Shown: positions 41,831-52,500 of the stretch, piece by piece
How the letters are laid out: every line of letters begins with the position of its first letter
Position numbering within the stretch: position 1 is the first letter of the stretch
DNA from: Sphingomonas arenae
Lineage (GTDB): Bacteria > Pseudomonadota > Alphaproteobacteria > Sphingomonadales > Sphingomonadaceae
DNA length: 64,000 nt
Direction: 5' to 3'
NCBI RefSeq assembly: GCF_016924655.1
Contig: NZ_JAFFJU010000001.1
Coordinates: 62,001-126,000, forward strand
Translations under genes and position numbers: made by a program
The notes under the pieces: generated by a model
Told to the model about the DNA's origin: nothing
Seen by the model: only the letters and a program-made list of their open reading frames with translations
Database searches by the model: none

Positions 41831-43993
41831 ATGAAGTTGCTCGTGTCCTGCGGGCGGCGGCCCCTCGACCGAGGTCGCCTGCTCGCCTGCTCTGCCCTGC
41901 TGACCCTCGTTTCGGCCACCCCCGCGCTCGCTCAGACGGCAGGGGGATCCCAGCCCGTTCCGGTACCCCCTCCGCCACCCGGTGCCAGCTTGCCGGCGAT
42001 CGAACCCATCGTGACCGACCAGGAGCTCAATACCCAGGTTCCCCCGCTCGGCGCGGACGACCCAGCGCTACAAGGCCCGCTGGAAAGTGTCGCGGATTTC
42101 GAGCAGCGCATCATCGCGGGCGAGACCAATCCGACCGTCGCACCCAGCACGGACCCCGAACTCAGCCAGCCGCTGCCGCCGCTCAACCAGTTCGACGTCC
42201 GCGAAGTGGAGTTCGCCCAGCCCGACCCGAACGAAGGTCCGGTCGAGATTGAGTACAAGACTCGCGTGGAAGGACTGGAGCTCGCGGACGCTCAGACGGA
42301 TGCCGATCTTGCCGCCCAGTTCCGCGATCTTTCCGCGCTCCGCGAGGGCAAAGGTGACGTCGCCAACGAGGCGCAGCTGTCCGCAAGGCTGACCGAGGAC
42401 AGCAAGCTCATCGAGCGCATCCTCCATGCCGAGGGCTGGTACGATGCCCAGGTCACGACCCGCATCGACCGCTCTCCGGCCGCCAGCGGCCAGCCGGTCA
42501 CCGCGGTGCTGCTGGTTGCGCCTGGTGAGCGCTACAAGCTGGGCACGATTACCCTGCAGGCGGATGCGACCGTGCCCCCCGGGCTTGTCGACAAGAGCCT
42601 GGCGCTGAACATCGGCGAGCCCATCGTGGCGCAGCGGATCCAGGGTGCCGAAGCGAATGTCGCCGTCGTCCTGCCGCAGGAGGGCTACCCGTTTGCCGAG
42701 GTGGGACAGCGGGACGTCTTGCTCGATCCCGACACCCACCTGGGAGATTACACGCTCCCGATCACCGTGGGGCCCCGCGCCCGGTTCGGCGGCTTCCGGA
42801 CCACCGGCGACCTGGCCTTCGGGGCCGAGCATGTCGACGTCATTGCGCGCTTCGAGCGGGGCGAGTTGTACGACAGCCGCAAGGTCGACGACCTCCGCCA
42901 GGCGCTCGTTGCCACGGGACTTTTCTCCACCGTTGCGGTGCAGCCGGAGCGCACCGGGCAGGCGGTTGGGGACGGCACCGAATATGTCACCATGGTCGTG
43001 ACGCAGGACGCTGGACCGCCGCGGACCTTGGCGGCGAGCGCCGGTTACGGCACTGGTGAGGGCTTCCGGCTCGAGGGCAGCTGGACCCATCGCAACCTGT
43101 TTCCACCTGAGGGGGCGCTGATCGCCAATGCCGTGCTCGGCAGCCGGCAACAGGGCGCGGGAGTTACCTTCCGCCGTTCCAACGCGGGCAGGCGCGATCG
43201 GACTTTCCAGGTCGGCCTCGAAGCGCTCCGCAGCCGACTGGACGCATTCGATGCGCTGACCGGGCGGCTCTTTGCCCGCCTCAGCCGCGACAGCACACCG
43301 ATCTGGCGCAAGACCTTCACCTGGGCGGTGGGCGCGGAGATCCTGGGCACGGTCGAGGAGGATTACGATTTCACCCTTGGCGAGCGTAACAAGCGCAAGT
43401 TTCTCATCGGCGGGCTCAGTGGGCAGGTCGGGTTCGACCGGACAGACAGCCTGCTCGATCCGACGCGGGGCTTCCGGGCTCAGATCCTGGCGCAGCCGGA
43501 AGGGGCCTTGAGCGACGGCTTCCAGCCGTATCTGCGCAGCCAGCTCGACGCCAGCGCCTACTATCCGGTCGGCGATAGCATGGTACTCGCGGGCCGTACG
43601 CGGGTCGGCACGACTCTCGGCATCGAACGGTTCGAGCTTGCTCCATCGCGGCGCTTCTACGCCGGTGGCGGCGGGTCGGTGCGCGGCTTCGGCTACCAGC
43701 AGCTCAGTCCCAAGGACCCCAACGGGGACCCCATCGGCGGTATCAGCCTCGTCGAGGGCTCGGCCGAGGTCCGCTATCGGTTCGGCGATTATGGCGTCGT
43801 CGGTTTCGTCGACGTCGGGCAGGTCTACGAGAAACGGCTGCCGACCTTCCAGGGCCTGCGCGCGGGCGTCGGGATTGGCGCCCGTTATTACACGAACTTC
43901 GGCCCCCTGCGCGTAGATATCGCAACGCCGCTCGGCCGCCGCGAAGGCGAAAGCCGCATCAACGTCTACGTCTCGATCGGGCAAGCCTTCTGA
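41831..43993 (+). CDS. tamA: Outer-membrane assembly protein TamA (BamA/Omp85 family)
   Basis: A 720-residue Omp85-type protein that works with TamB in inserting autotransporters and other proteins, and in lipid traffic, at the outer membrane. The start ATG at 41831 gives a signal peptide ('RGRLLACSALLTLVSATPAL', then AQ). A proline-rich linker (about 35-140) is followed by POTRA repeats ('YKTRVEGLELADAQTD', 'YKLGTITLQADATVPPGLVD', 'RFGGFRTTGDLAFGAEHVDV'). The barrel has 'FDRTDSLLDPTRGFRAQI', the 'GGGGSVRGFGYQQL' (VRGF/Y) lid motif and a C-terminal 'INVYVSIGQAF' with terminal Phe. The tamB ATG overlaps its stop (TGATG). Confidence 0.92.
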   Translation: MKLLVSCGRRPLDRGRLLACSALLTLVSATPALAQTAGGSQPVPVPPPPPGASLPAIEPIVTDQELNTQVPPLGADDPALQGPLESVADFEQRIIAGETNPTVAPSTDPELSQPLPPLNQFDVREVEFAQPDPNEGPVEIEYKTRVEGLELADAQTDADLAAQFRDLSALREGKGDVANEAQLSARLTEDSKLIERILHAEGWYDAQVTTRIDRSPAASGQPVTAVLLVAPGERYKLGTITLQADATVPPGLVDKSLALNIGEPIVAQRIQGAEANVAVVLPQEGYPFAEVGQRDVLLDPDTHLGDYTLPITVGPRARFGGFRTTGDLAFGAEHVDVIARFERGELYDSRKVDDLRQALVATGLFSTVAVQPERTGQAVGDGTEYVTMVVTQDAGPPRTLAASAGYGTGEGFRLEGSWTHRNLFPPEGALIANAVLGSRQQGAGVTFRRSNAGRRDRTFQVGLEALRSRLDAFDALTGRLFARLSRDSTPIWRKTFTWAVGAEILGTVEEDYDFTLGERNKRKFLIGGLSGQVGFDRTDSLLDPTRGFRAQILAQPEGALSDGFQPYLRSQLDASAYYPVGDSMVLAGRTRVGTTLGIERFELAPSRRFYAGGGGSVRGFGYQQLSPKDPNGDPIGGISLVEGSAEVRYRFGDYGVVGFVDVGQVYEKRLPTFQGLRAGVGIGARYYTNFGPLRVDIATPLGRREGESRINVYVSIGQAF

Positions 43994-46900
43994 TGAGCGA
44001 CGTCGCGGTCCCTGGCGGTGAAGTGCCGCGTGATGACGGCGATCAGACCGTCATTGTTCGCCGCCACGTCAACTGGCCGCTGCGCATCGCGAAGTGGGTG
44101 CTTGGACTTGTCCTAGGCCTGCTAGTGCTGGTGGGGCTCGGCATCGTCGCCATCAACACCGATCCGGGCCGCCGCTTCGTGGCCGAGCGGATCGAGGGTC
44201 TCGAGTTCGCAAACGGGATGAAGATCGGCGTGGGCCGGATCGAAGGCTCGCTCTACGGGGCCATGACCATCCGTGGCTTCACCCTGTCAGACCCGCGCGG
44301 AGTGTTCTTCGCCGCTCCGCTCGTCCGCCTCGACTGGCGGCCGTTCGACTACCTCAACAACCACGTCGACATCCGCAGCCTGCTCGCGCCGACCGCGACG
44401 CTGCGCCGCTTGCCCGAATTCCGCGCAACGCCGCCGAGCGAGGGACCGCTGCTTCCCGATCTCGACATCAGCATCGGGCGGCTGAAGATCGACCGGCTGG
44501 TGCTGGAAGCAGCCGTCACGGGCGAGCGGCGGGTCGGTTCCGTCGATGGCCGTGCGCGGATTGCGGACCAGCGGGCTCAGGTCGCAGTTCAAGCGGCTGT
44601 GATCGGCGGTGAAGGCCGTGCCGGCGGCGACCGACTGGCGCTGCAGCTCGACGCGGTGCCAGAAGAGAACCGGCTAGCCCTGAAGGCCTTTCTCAGCGGT
44701 CCAGCGAACGGGCTCGTCGCCAAGCTGGCCGGCCTGAACGCACCGATCAAGGTCCAGGTGGACGGCGCCGGCGACTGGCAACGCTGGAACGGGCGGCTGC
44801 TCGCCGATCTCGACAACGCCGCCTTCGCCCGGCTCCGGCTGACGGCTCGCAACGGCACCTTCGGTGTCAGCGGGCCGACCCGGGTTGCTCGGCTGGTGGA
44901 GGGTCCCACCGCCGCCCTCCTTGGCCCCATCACCAACGTCGCGCTCCAGTCCACCTGGGAGAACCGGCGGGCAGAGCTAAACGGGCGCATCGGGAGCGAT
45001 GCCTTCACCCTGGTGGCGAACGGCGTTGCCGACCTCGGCCGCAACCGCCTCCAGGACCTGCGTCTCAACTTTGCGCTGTTAAAGCCCGGCGCGCTCGCAC
45101 CGAATCTCGCGGGGCGCGACCTGCGGGCGTTGGTGACGTTGAATGGCGAACTCCGCCGGCCGACCGTAGACTACCGCCTGACCGCGACCACCCTCGCCTT
45201 CAACGACATGGCCGTGCAGGGCCTAGATGCGCGCGGCATTGCCCGCTTCCGTCGCGACTTCATCGCCGTACCCGTTACGGCGCGGGCGCGAGCCATCACC
45301 GGGCTCGACACGGTGGCGGGCGGGACCATCACCAACGTGCGCATGGACGGCGATCTAGCGGTCGACTGGCCCCGCATCCTGTCCGAAAATCTCCGCATCC
45401 GCTCCGACCGGATCGACGCCACCGCCATCGTCCTCGCCGATGTCGGGACCGGCCTGTACACCGGCGCGATCGAGGGTCGGATCAACGACTACCGCGTGAA
45501 CAGCGTGGGCATCTTCAACCTCGAAACCAACGCCGACCTTCGTCGGGAAGTTGACGGCGGCATCAGCCTCGTCGGCCGCATCCGAGCCCAATCCACCAGG
45601 CTGTTCAACGACGGTGTGCGCAGCTTCCTCGGCGGAAATCTCGTGGCCTCGAGCGACGTCCGCTACGGCTCCGACGGCGTGATCCGGTTCGCCAACCTCC
45701 GCCTGACGGCGCCGGAGCTGCGGGTCACGGACGGGAGTGGAAGCTACTCGCCCGATGGTCGGATTGACCTTCGCGCCCGCGGCGTCTCACGCCAGTACGG
45801 CCCGGTCGGCGTGCAGGTTGCAGGCACGGTTGCGAGCCCCCGCGCGATCGTCACGGCGCAGCGGCCCGGCTTGGGGGTGGGGATCGCCGGGCTCCGCGCC
45901 GAAATCCGCAGCGTCGGCAACGCTTATCTGGTCCAAGCGAGCGGACAGAGCAACTACGGTCCATTTACGGCAGATGTTGCGGTCCAAACTGCCGCGGGTC
46001 CGTTGATCATCGATATCCGGCGGGCAACCCTGGCCGGGATCGGCGTCCGTGGCCGAGTTCGGCAGTCCGCTGCCGGTCCGTTCGTCGGGCGCCTCGACGC
46101 GAGCGGGCAAGGCCTGGCCGGCGTGGTCCGCCTCGATGCTACCGGTCGCTTTCAGCAGGCGATCGTTAATTTGCGGGCCAGCAACACGGTCCTGCCCGCA
46201 CCCGCGAACATCGCGGTGGGCGCCGCCATCGTCGATGCTCGCGTGATCCTTTATGACCGACCTGAGGTCGTCGCCGACGTGCAACTGGCCCAAGCCCGGT
46301 TCGGCTCCACCGACCTCACGGCCTTCCGCGCGCAGGTGAATCATCGCGGTGGCCAAGGCTTCGCGCGCGGCATCGCTGAAGGCACGTCAGGCGTGCCCTT
46401 CCGTTTCGCTTTCAACAGCGAACTTCAGCCGAGCTTGTGGCGTGCCGCGCTACGTGGCCGCGTGAACGGCATCGATGTCCGGACCGAGTCGCCCGCCCGG
46501 ATCATTCCGCGAAACGGCAGCTACGAATTGCTGCCGACACGGCTTGTGCTGGATCAGGGCAGCGTCCGGCTTGCGGGCAATTACGGCAAGGAACTGCGCC
46601 TGCAGAGCCGCATCGATCGGCTCGACCTATCCCTGATCAACGCGCTGGTACCAGGTCTCGGCGTTGGTGGACAGGCGACCGGCAGCATCGATTTCGTGCA
46701 GGCAGGCAGCAGCCTCCCGCGCGTGGACGCGAGCCTTGCCATCCGCAACTTCACCCGAACCACCGCCGCCACGGTCAGCCGGCCCCTGAATGTCAATCTG
46801 GTCGCCAATCTCCAGCCAGGCAGTGGCACCCTGCGTGCCGTGATGCGGACACGCGGAACGGTCGTTGGCCGGGTGCAGGCTGCCATCCAGCCGCTGGGGC

Positions 46901-48243
46901 CCGGGGCCGGGTCGTGGGCCGAGCGCATCTCCGGGGCTCCGGTGAGCGGCGGCATCCGCTACATCGGGCCGGCGGACTCGCTCTTCTCGCTGGCTGGGCT
47001 GGCAGATCAACGGCTGACCGGAACGCTTGGCGTCGCGGCGGACTTCGGCGGACGTGTGTCGCGGCCGAGCCTCACTGGCGTCGTTCGCGGCCGGGGGCTC
47101 ACCTACGACAATGCGACCTATGGCACGCGCCTGACCAACATGACCCTTGCTGGCCGCTTCACCGGCGAGCGGCTGCAGATCGACCAACTCAGCGCCAATG
47201 CGGGAAGCGGGACAGTCGCGGGCAGCGGGTACGTCAGCCTTGCGGCCGCGAGCGGCTACCCGGCCAACTTCGAGCTCACCCTCAACAATGCGCGGCTGGC
47301 GAACAGCGAGGACTTGCGCGTCACCACGACGGGCAATGTTCGGCTGATCAAGGCCGCGAACCAAAACCCGACGCTGACCGGCACGGTGCGCCTGCCCGAG
47401 ACGCGCTACCAGATCATCCGACAGGGTTCCGCGCAAGTCCCGGAACTCACGGGCGTGCGGTTCAAGCCGCCGCGGGGTCGGCCGAGGGTCACGGGCGATG
47501 CTCCGCCACCCGCACCGTCCGGGTTCGGGGATGTCAACCTCGATCTGCGCATCGTGGCGCCGAACGAGCTGTTCGTCAGCGGCATGGGCCTCGAGTCGGA
47601 GTGGCGTGCGGACCTGCGCCTGACGGGCACCAGCAGCAATCCGCGGATCGCCGGTTCCATTGACCTCATCCGAGGCACGCTCGGCTTCGCCGGCCGTTCC
47701 TTCGAGCTGCAGGAAGGACGCATCCGCTTTCCGGGCGGCGGCACGGAAAGTGCCCAGATCACCATCGCGGCATCCGAGGAGATCGAGGACGTGGTGGTGA
47801 CGGTGAATGTCACCGGTTCGGCCTTCAATCCGCAGATCGCCTTTTCGAGCACGCCTGGTCTGCCGCAGGACGAGATTGTCTCCCGTATCCTGTTCGGCAA
47901 CTCGGTCGGAAGCCTATCCGCAATTCAGGCAGTGCAGCTGGCAGCTTCGCTCAACGCCCTTCGGGGTTCAGGGGGCGGGCTCAATCCGCTCGGCAAGCTG
48001 CGGTCGGCGACCGGCTTTGACCGGCTGCGCATCCTGGGACCGGACGATGCGAGCGGCCGCGGCGCGGCCCTGGCTGCTGGCAAGTACATCAGTGACGACA
48101 TCTATCTGGAGGTGGTTACGGACGCCCGCGGCTTCACCGCCACGCAGCTGGAGGTGACCCTGAGCCGGAGCTTGTCGATCCTGAGCCAGGCTGGTGGATC
48201 TGGAAATACCAATGTGAGCGTTCGCTATCGGAAGACGTACTGA
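43993..48243 (+). CDS. tamB: Translocation and assembly module protein TamB
   Basis: A 1416-residue AsmA-like protein. One N-terminal transmembrane helix ('WVLGLVLGLLVLVGLGIVAI', about residues 35-55) anchors it in the inner membrane. A very long repetitive beta-strand region then spans the periplasm, forming a hydrophobic groove. The C-terminal TamB/DUF490 domain is clear: 'GMGLESEWRADLRLTGTSSN', 'FAGRSFELQEGRIRFPGG', 'FSSTPGLPQDEIVSRILFG' and the terminal 'VEVTLSRSLSILSQ'-like segment ending RYRKTY. The gene is coupled to tamA, its known partner. A 55-residue lipoprotein gene starts inside its stop. Confidence 0.94.
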   Translation: MSDVAVPGGEVPRDDGDQTVIVRRHVNWPLRIAKWVLGLVLGLLVLVGLGIVAINTDPGRRFVAERIEGLEFANGMKIGVGRIEGSLYGAMTIRGFTLSDPRGVFFAAPLVRLDWRPFDYLNNHVDIRSLLAPTATLRRLPEFRATPPSEGPLLPDLDISIGRLKIDRLVLEAAVTGERRVGSVDGRARIADQRAQVAVQAAVIGGEGRAGGDRLALQLDAVPEENRLALKAFLSGPANGLVAKLAGLNAPIKVQVDGAGDWQRWNGRLLADLDNAAFARLRLTARNGTFGVSGPTRVARLVEGPTAALLGPITNVALQSTWENRRAELNGRIGSDAFTLVANGVADLGRNRLQDLRLNFALLKPGALAPNLAGRDLRALVTLNGELRRPTVDYRLTATTLAFNDMAVQGLDARGIARFRRDFIAVPVTARARAITGLDTVAGGTITNVRMDGDLAVDWPRILSENLRIRSDRIDATAIVLADVGTGLYTGAIEGRINDYRVNSVGIFNLETNADLRREVDGGISLVGRIRAQSTRLFNDGVRSFLGGNLVASSDVRYGSDGVIRFANLRLTAPELRVTDGSGSYSPDGRIDLRARGVSRQYGPVGVQVAGTVASPRAIVTAQRPGLGVGIAGLRAEIRSVGNAYLVQASGQSNYGPFTADVAVQTAAGPLIIDIRRATLAGIGVRGRVRQSAAGPFVGRLDASGQGLAGVVRLDATGRFQQAIVNLRASNTVLPAPANIAVGAAIVDARVILYDRPEVVADVQLAQARFGSTDLTAFRAQVNHRGGQGFARGIAEGTSGVPFRFAFNSELQPSLWRAALRGRVNGIDVRTESPARIIPRNGSYELLPTRLVLDQGSVRLAGNYGKELRLQSRIDRLDLSLINALVPGLGVGGQATGSIDFVQAGSSLPRVDASLAIRNFTRTTAATVSRPLNVNLVANLQPGSGTLRAVMRTRGTVVGRVQAAIQPLGPGAGSWAERISGAPVSGGIRYIGPADSLFSLAGLADQRLTGTLGVAADFGGRVSRPSLTGVVRGRGLTYDNATYGTRLTNMTLAGRFTGERLQIDQLSANAGSGTVAGSGYVSLAAASGYPANFELTLNNARLANSEDLRVTTTGNVRLIKAANQNPTLTGTVRLPETRYQIIRQGSAQVPELTGVRFKPPRGRPRVTGDAPPPAPSGFGDVNLDLRIVAPNELFVSGMGLESEWRADLRLTGTSSNPRIAGSIDLIRGTLGFAGRSFELQEGRIRFPGGGTESAQITIAASEEIEDVVVTVNVTGSAFNPQIAFSSTPGLPQDEIVSRILFGNSVGSLSAIQAVQLAASLNALRGSGGGLNPLGKLRSATGFDRLRILGPDDASGRGAALAAGKYISDDIYLEVVTDARGFTATQLEVTLSRSLSILSQAGGSGNTNVSVRYRKTY

Positions 48244-48410
48244 TGCGCTTGGCGTTGTTCTTAGTTGCCTTTTTGCTGGTTGCCGGCTGCGGGGACCGCC
48301 GCGACTTCGACGAGCGGTTCAATGACACGTCGAGTGAAATTTCCGCGCGCGCCCAGGCGATCGACGCGAACCTTTCCGACGCACAATCGGCTCAGAACGC
48401 GCAAGATTAA
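48243..48410 (+). CDS. Small lipoprotein coupled to tamB, 55 residues
   Basis: The ATG at 48243 overlaps the tamB stop (TGATG), as tamB does with tamA. The peptide [16 protein letters not shown] has a classic lipobox (LVAGC), leaving a 40-residue acidic, helical mature part ('[20 protein letters not shown]', '[19 protein letters not shown]'). This looks like a small periplasmic lipoprotein with a short coiled coil. I do not know the family. Codon use resembles its neighbours, and the signal peptide plus coupling make chance unlikely. A role in the TamAB complex is inference from position alone. Confidence 0.75.
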   Translation: MRLALFLVAFLLVAGCGDRRDFDERFNDTSSEISARAQAIDANLSDAQSAQNAQD

Positions 48411-48448
48411 GCGCTTGTTTGCGGAAAGCCACACCCCAGCTTGGGTCG

Positions 48449-49435
48449 ATGGTTCCGCTTTCCGTTCTCGACCTCGCCCCCATTCCCGAAGGGTCCACCG
48501 CAGGTGACGCACTGCGTCATTCGGCGGAGCTGGCCCGTACGGCAGAGCAGCTCGGCTTCCGCCGCTACTGGATGGCGGAACACCATTCGATGCCCGGGAT
48601 CGCGAGCGCAGCAACGGCCGTGGCGCTGGCTTACGTGGGATCGCAGACGAGCAGCATCCGGATTGGGGCCGGTGGCATCATGCTGCCGAACCATTCGCCC
48701 CTGACCGTCGCCGAGCAGTTCGGCACGCTGGAGTCCCTCTTTCCCGGGCGCGTTGACCTGGGGCTCGGCAGGGCCCCGGGGACGGACCAGGCAACAGCCT
48801 ATGCGCTACGGCGCAACCTGGCCTCCCACGAGAACCAGTTCCCCCGTGATGTCGTCGAGTTGATGGGCTACTTTTCCGGAGCCAACGGCCGGGTGCGCGC
48901 CATTCCCGGTGAGGGCCTGAGCGTTCCAGTCTGGATTCTCGGTTCCAGCTTGTTCGGGGCGCAGCTCGCGGCCATGCTTGGGCTTCCTTACGCCTTCGCA
49001 TCCCATTTCGCGCCGGCGCAGATGATGGAAGCGATCCAGGTGTACCGCGAGCGGTTCCAGCCCTCGGAGCAACTGGACCATCCGTATGTCATGCTCGGCT
49101 ACAACTGCATTGCAGCGGACACGGATGAGGAAGCGCAACTTTTGGCGACCTCGATCCAGCAGGCCTTCGTCAACTTGCGTGCGGGTCAGCCGACGCCCCT
49201 TCCGCCACCTCGGGCGGGATATTTCGAGCAGTTGCCGCTGCAGGCCCGGGCGACACTGGAGCATGTGCTCTCCTGCTCGGCCATCGGCTCGGTGGACACC
49301 ATTCGCGCGAGGGTCGAAGAGTTCGTTGCACGCACCAAGCCGGACGAATTGATGGTCACCTCGCAGATCCACGACCATGCTGCGCGACTGCGCAGCTATG
49401 CGCTGCTCCGCGAGGCAGTGCCGCTGGCCAGCTAA
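48449..49435 (+). CDS. LLM-class flavin-dependent oxidoreductase
   Basis: A 328-residue bacterial-luciferase-like monooxygenase using FMNH2. It starts [20 protein letters not shown], typical of the YhbW-like group ('Grp1 fam2'). Other family stretches are '[20 protein letters not shown]', '[20 protein letters not shown]', '[16 protein letters not shown]' and '[20 protein letters not shown]'. I prefer the ATG at 48449; a TTG at 48419 would add ten residues. The physiological substrate is not predictable. It follows the small lipoprotein gene by 38 bases. Confidence 0.92.
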   Translation: MVPLSVLDLAPIPEGSTAGDALRHSAELARTAEQLGFRRYWMAEHHSMPGIASAATAVALAYVGSQTSSIRIGAGGIMLPNHSPLTVAEQFGTLESLFPGRVDLGLGRAPGTDQATAYALRRNLASHENQFPRDVVELMGYFSGANGRVRAIPGEGLSVPVWILGSSLFGAQLAAMLGLPYAFASHFAPAQMMEAIQVYRERFQPSEQLDHPYVMLGYNCIAADTDEEAQLLATSIQQAFVNLRAGQPTPLPPPRAGYFEQLPLQARATLEHVLSCSAIGSVDTIRARVEEFVARTKPDELMVTSQIHDHAARLRSYALLREAVPLAS

Positions 49436-49551
49436 GCGAAGGGGCTGCGCGGCGGTTTCGTCGCTTGCACAGGCACGTTCGTCGAGCCACGGTGGCTGCC
49501 GGTCGTCGGCGCAGTCCACCGACTGGCCGTTTCTCCAGCACAGGGTTCCGC

Positions 49552-52500
49552 ATGCGCGCCAAGCTTCCCCTCACCTGCCTCCTGCTTGCCTCGAGCGCCC
49601 TCGCTTCTGCCCAGGACGCGCCCCCCACGGATCAGCCCAGCCAGGCCGCGGCGCAGCACACGGCCCCCTCAGCTCCGGCGCAGGCCTCCCGTGCCGAGGC
49701 GGACGCGCCCAAGTGGGACGTCGAGCATCCGCGCGGGCTGACGCTGCGCAAGGTGCCGATCAACACGGACGAGGGTACCTGGATGAACGTCGACGTGTCG
49801 CCGGACGGCACGCGCGTCGCGTTCGACATGCTGGGCGACATCTACGTCATGCCTATCGCCGGTGGCACTCCGACCCGAATCGCGGAAGGCCTGTCCTATG
49901 AACAGCAGCCGCGCTGGTCGCCCGACGGCACCCGTATTGCGTTCGTCTCGGACCGTGGCGGCGGCGACAATATCTGGATCATGCGGGCGGACGGCTCCGA
50001 CAAGAAGCAGCTGACCAAGGAAGACTTCCGCCTCCTCAACCAGCCGAGCTGGAGCCCGGACGGCCGCTACATCGTCGCCAAGAAGCATTTCACCACCACT
50101 CGCTCCCTCGGGACGGGCGAGGTGTGGCTGTACCATGTGGATGGCGGTGGCGGTGTGCTGCTGGTCAAGCGGGTCAACGAGAAGCACCAGAAGGAGCTCG
50201 GCGAGCCGACCTTCGCGCCCGATGGCAAGCACGTCTACTTCACCCGCAACATCACGCCGGGCGGCACTTTCCAGTACGCCCAGGACTCCAACGGCGAGCT
50301 GTTCGCGATCGAACGCTACGAGCTGGACACCGGGGAGACCCACCGGGTGACGGCCGGCAACGGCGGTGCGGTGCGCCCGACGCCGTCACCCGACGGCAAC
50401 TATCTCGCCTTCGTCCGGCGAGAGCGGGCCAAGTCCAAGCTCTACGTTCGCGACCTTCGGAATGGCAACGAGCGCAAGCTCTATGACCTGCCCGACCAGG
50501 ACATGCAGGAGACCTGGGCGGTGACCGGCGTCTATCCGAACATGGACTGGACGGCCGATAGTCGCGAGATCGTGTTCTGGGCTGGCGGCAAGATCCGCCG
50601 TCTACCGGTGGCTGGCGGAGCTGCCCGCGAGATTCCGTTCAGGATCTCGGACGACCGGGTCGTGGCGGAGTCGCTCCACCCCAAGGTGGACGTCGCGCCG
50701 GACAGCTTCCAGACCAAGATGGTGCGCTGGGCCCAGACCTCTCCGGACGGCCGGCAGATCGTGTACGAAAGCCTCGGCAAGCTCTGGCTGAGGCCGGCCG
50801 GGGGCGGCGCCCCGAGGCGGCTCACCCGCGGAAACGACCTTGCCTTCGAGGCTTGGCCGAGCTGGTCGCGCGATGGCCGCTCCGTCACCTTCGTCAGCTG
50901 GACGGACGGTGATCTTGGCCGAGTGATGGTGGTGCCGGCGAAGGGCGGCTCGCCTCGTGCCGCCACGACGGAGCCCGGCCATTACTCCCTGCCGCATTTC
51001 TCGCCGGATGGACGCACCATCGCCTTCGAGGCCGGAAGCGGCGGAGGGCTGACCTCCGACAAGTGGAGCCGCGATGCCGGTATCTACATGGTTCCGGCGA
51101 GCGGCGGAAAGCCGATGCTGGTCGAGCGGGACGCAAGCAAACCGCAGTTCGGAGCCGCGAACGACCGGCTGTTCATGACGGTGCAAGCCGAAGACAAGCT
51201 GCAGTTGGTCAGCGCCGACCTCAACGGCGAGCGCCGCCGCGTGCACGCCTCGGGCGACCTGACCAGCGATTTCGAAGTCTCGCCGGACGGCCGCTCTGTC
51301 GCCTTCCGCGAGAACTATGAAGCGTTCCTGATGCCGCTACTTCCGGGCGCGCAGGACGTTACGGCAGCCACCGACAAGGGGGCGCTGCCCGCCGTTCGCC
51401 TGAGCGTGGGCGGTGGCGACTACATGCACTTCTCGGCTGGCGGTGACCGCGTTCACTGGAGCATCGGCCCGACGCTCTACATGGCCGATACCCGCAGCAT
51501 CTATTCGGGTGGCTACAAGACTCCGGCGAGCGGCGTGAGCCTGTCGCAGACGGTGCGTGCGGCCAAGCCGACCGGGACCGTCGCGCTCACCGGCGCGCGC
51601 ATCGTCACCATGCGCGGGGAGGATGGCGGAGTCATCGACGACGGCGTTATCCTCGTGCGCGGCGACCGGATCGTTGCGGTAGGGCCGCGCGGGCAAGTCG
51701 CGGTGCCGGCCGGAACGCCGACTGTCGACCTCTCCGGCAAGACGATCGTCCCCGGCTTCATCGACGCCCACGCCCATGGCCCCCAAGGCGAAAAGGGCTT
51801 CGTCCCGCAGCAGAACTGGTCGACCATGGCCAACCTGGCACTTGGCACGACGACCATTCACGATCCGTCCAACACCGCGTCCGAGGTTTTCGCGGCAAGC
51901 GAGCTGCAGCGGGCCGGCCTGATCCTCGCGCCCCGAATCTTCTCCACTGGAGAGATCATCTACGGCGCCAAGGCAGCCGGTGCGTTTGCCGACATCGGAA
52001 AGCTCGACGACGCGATGGCGCACGTCCGCCGCCTGAAGGCGCAGGGCGCTTGGAGCGTGAAGAATTACAACCAGCCGCGGCGCGAGCAGCGCCAGATGGT
52101 GGTTGCCGCCGCCCAAGCCGAGAACATGCTCGTCGTCCCGGAAGGCGGCTCGCTGTTCAACATGGACATGAGCCTGATCCAGGATGGCAATGCCACGGTC
52201 GAGCACAACGTGCCGGGCAGCACCTTCTACGAGGACGTGCTGCAGATGTGGTCGCAGACGAAGACCAACTACACGCCGACGCTGGTCGTGACCTATGGCG
52301 GTCCGGGCGGCGACCCCTATTGGCGCGCCCACACGAACGTCTGGGAACATCCACTGCTGCAGGCCCATATCCCGCCAGGCACCCTGGCGGCTGCCAATGC
52401 CAGACGTGAGATCGCACCCGAGGAGGATTATGCGGACACGTGGTCAGCGCGGGAGGCGCGCAAGCTGGCGGACCGAGGCATTCAGGTGAACATCGGCGCC

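Noticed and set aside
42068-43984. A 638-residue minus-strand frame
   Set aside because: Antisense to tamA, with no recognisable motif.
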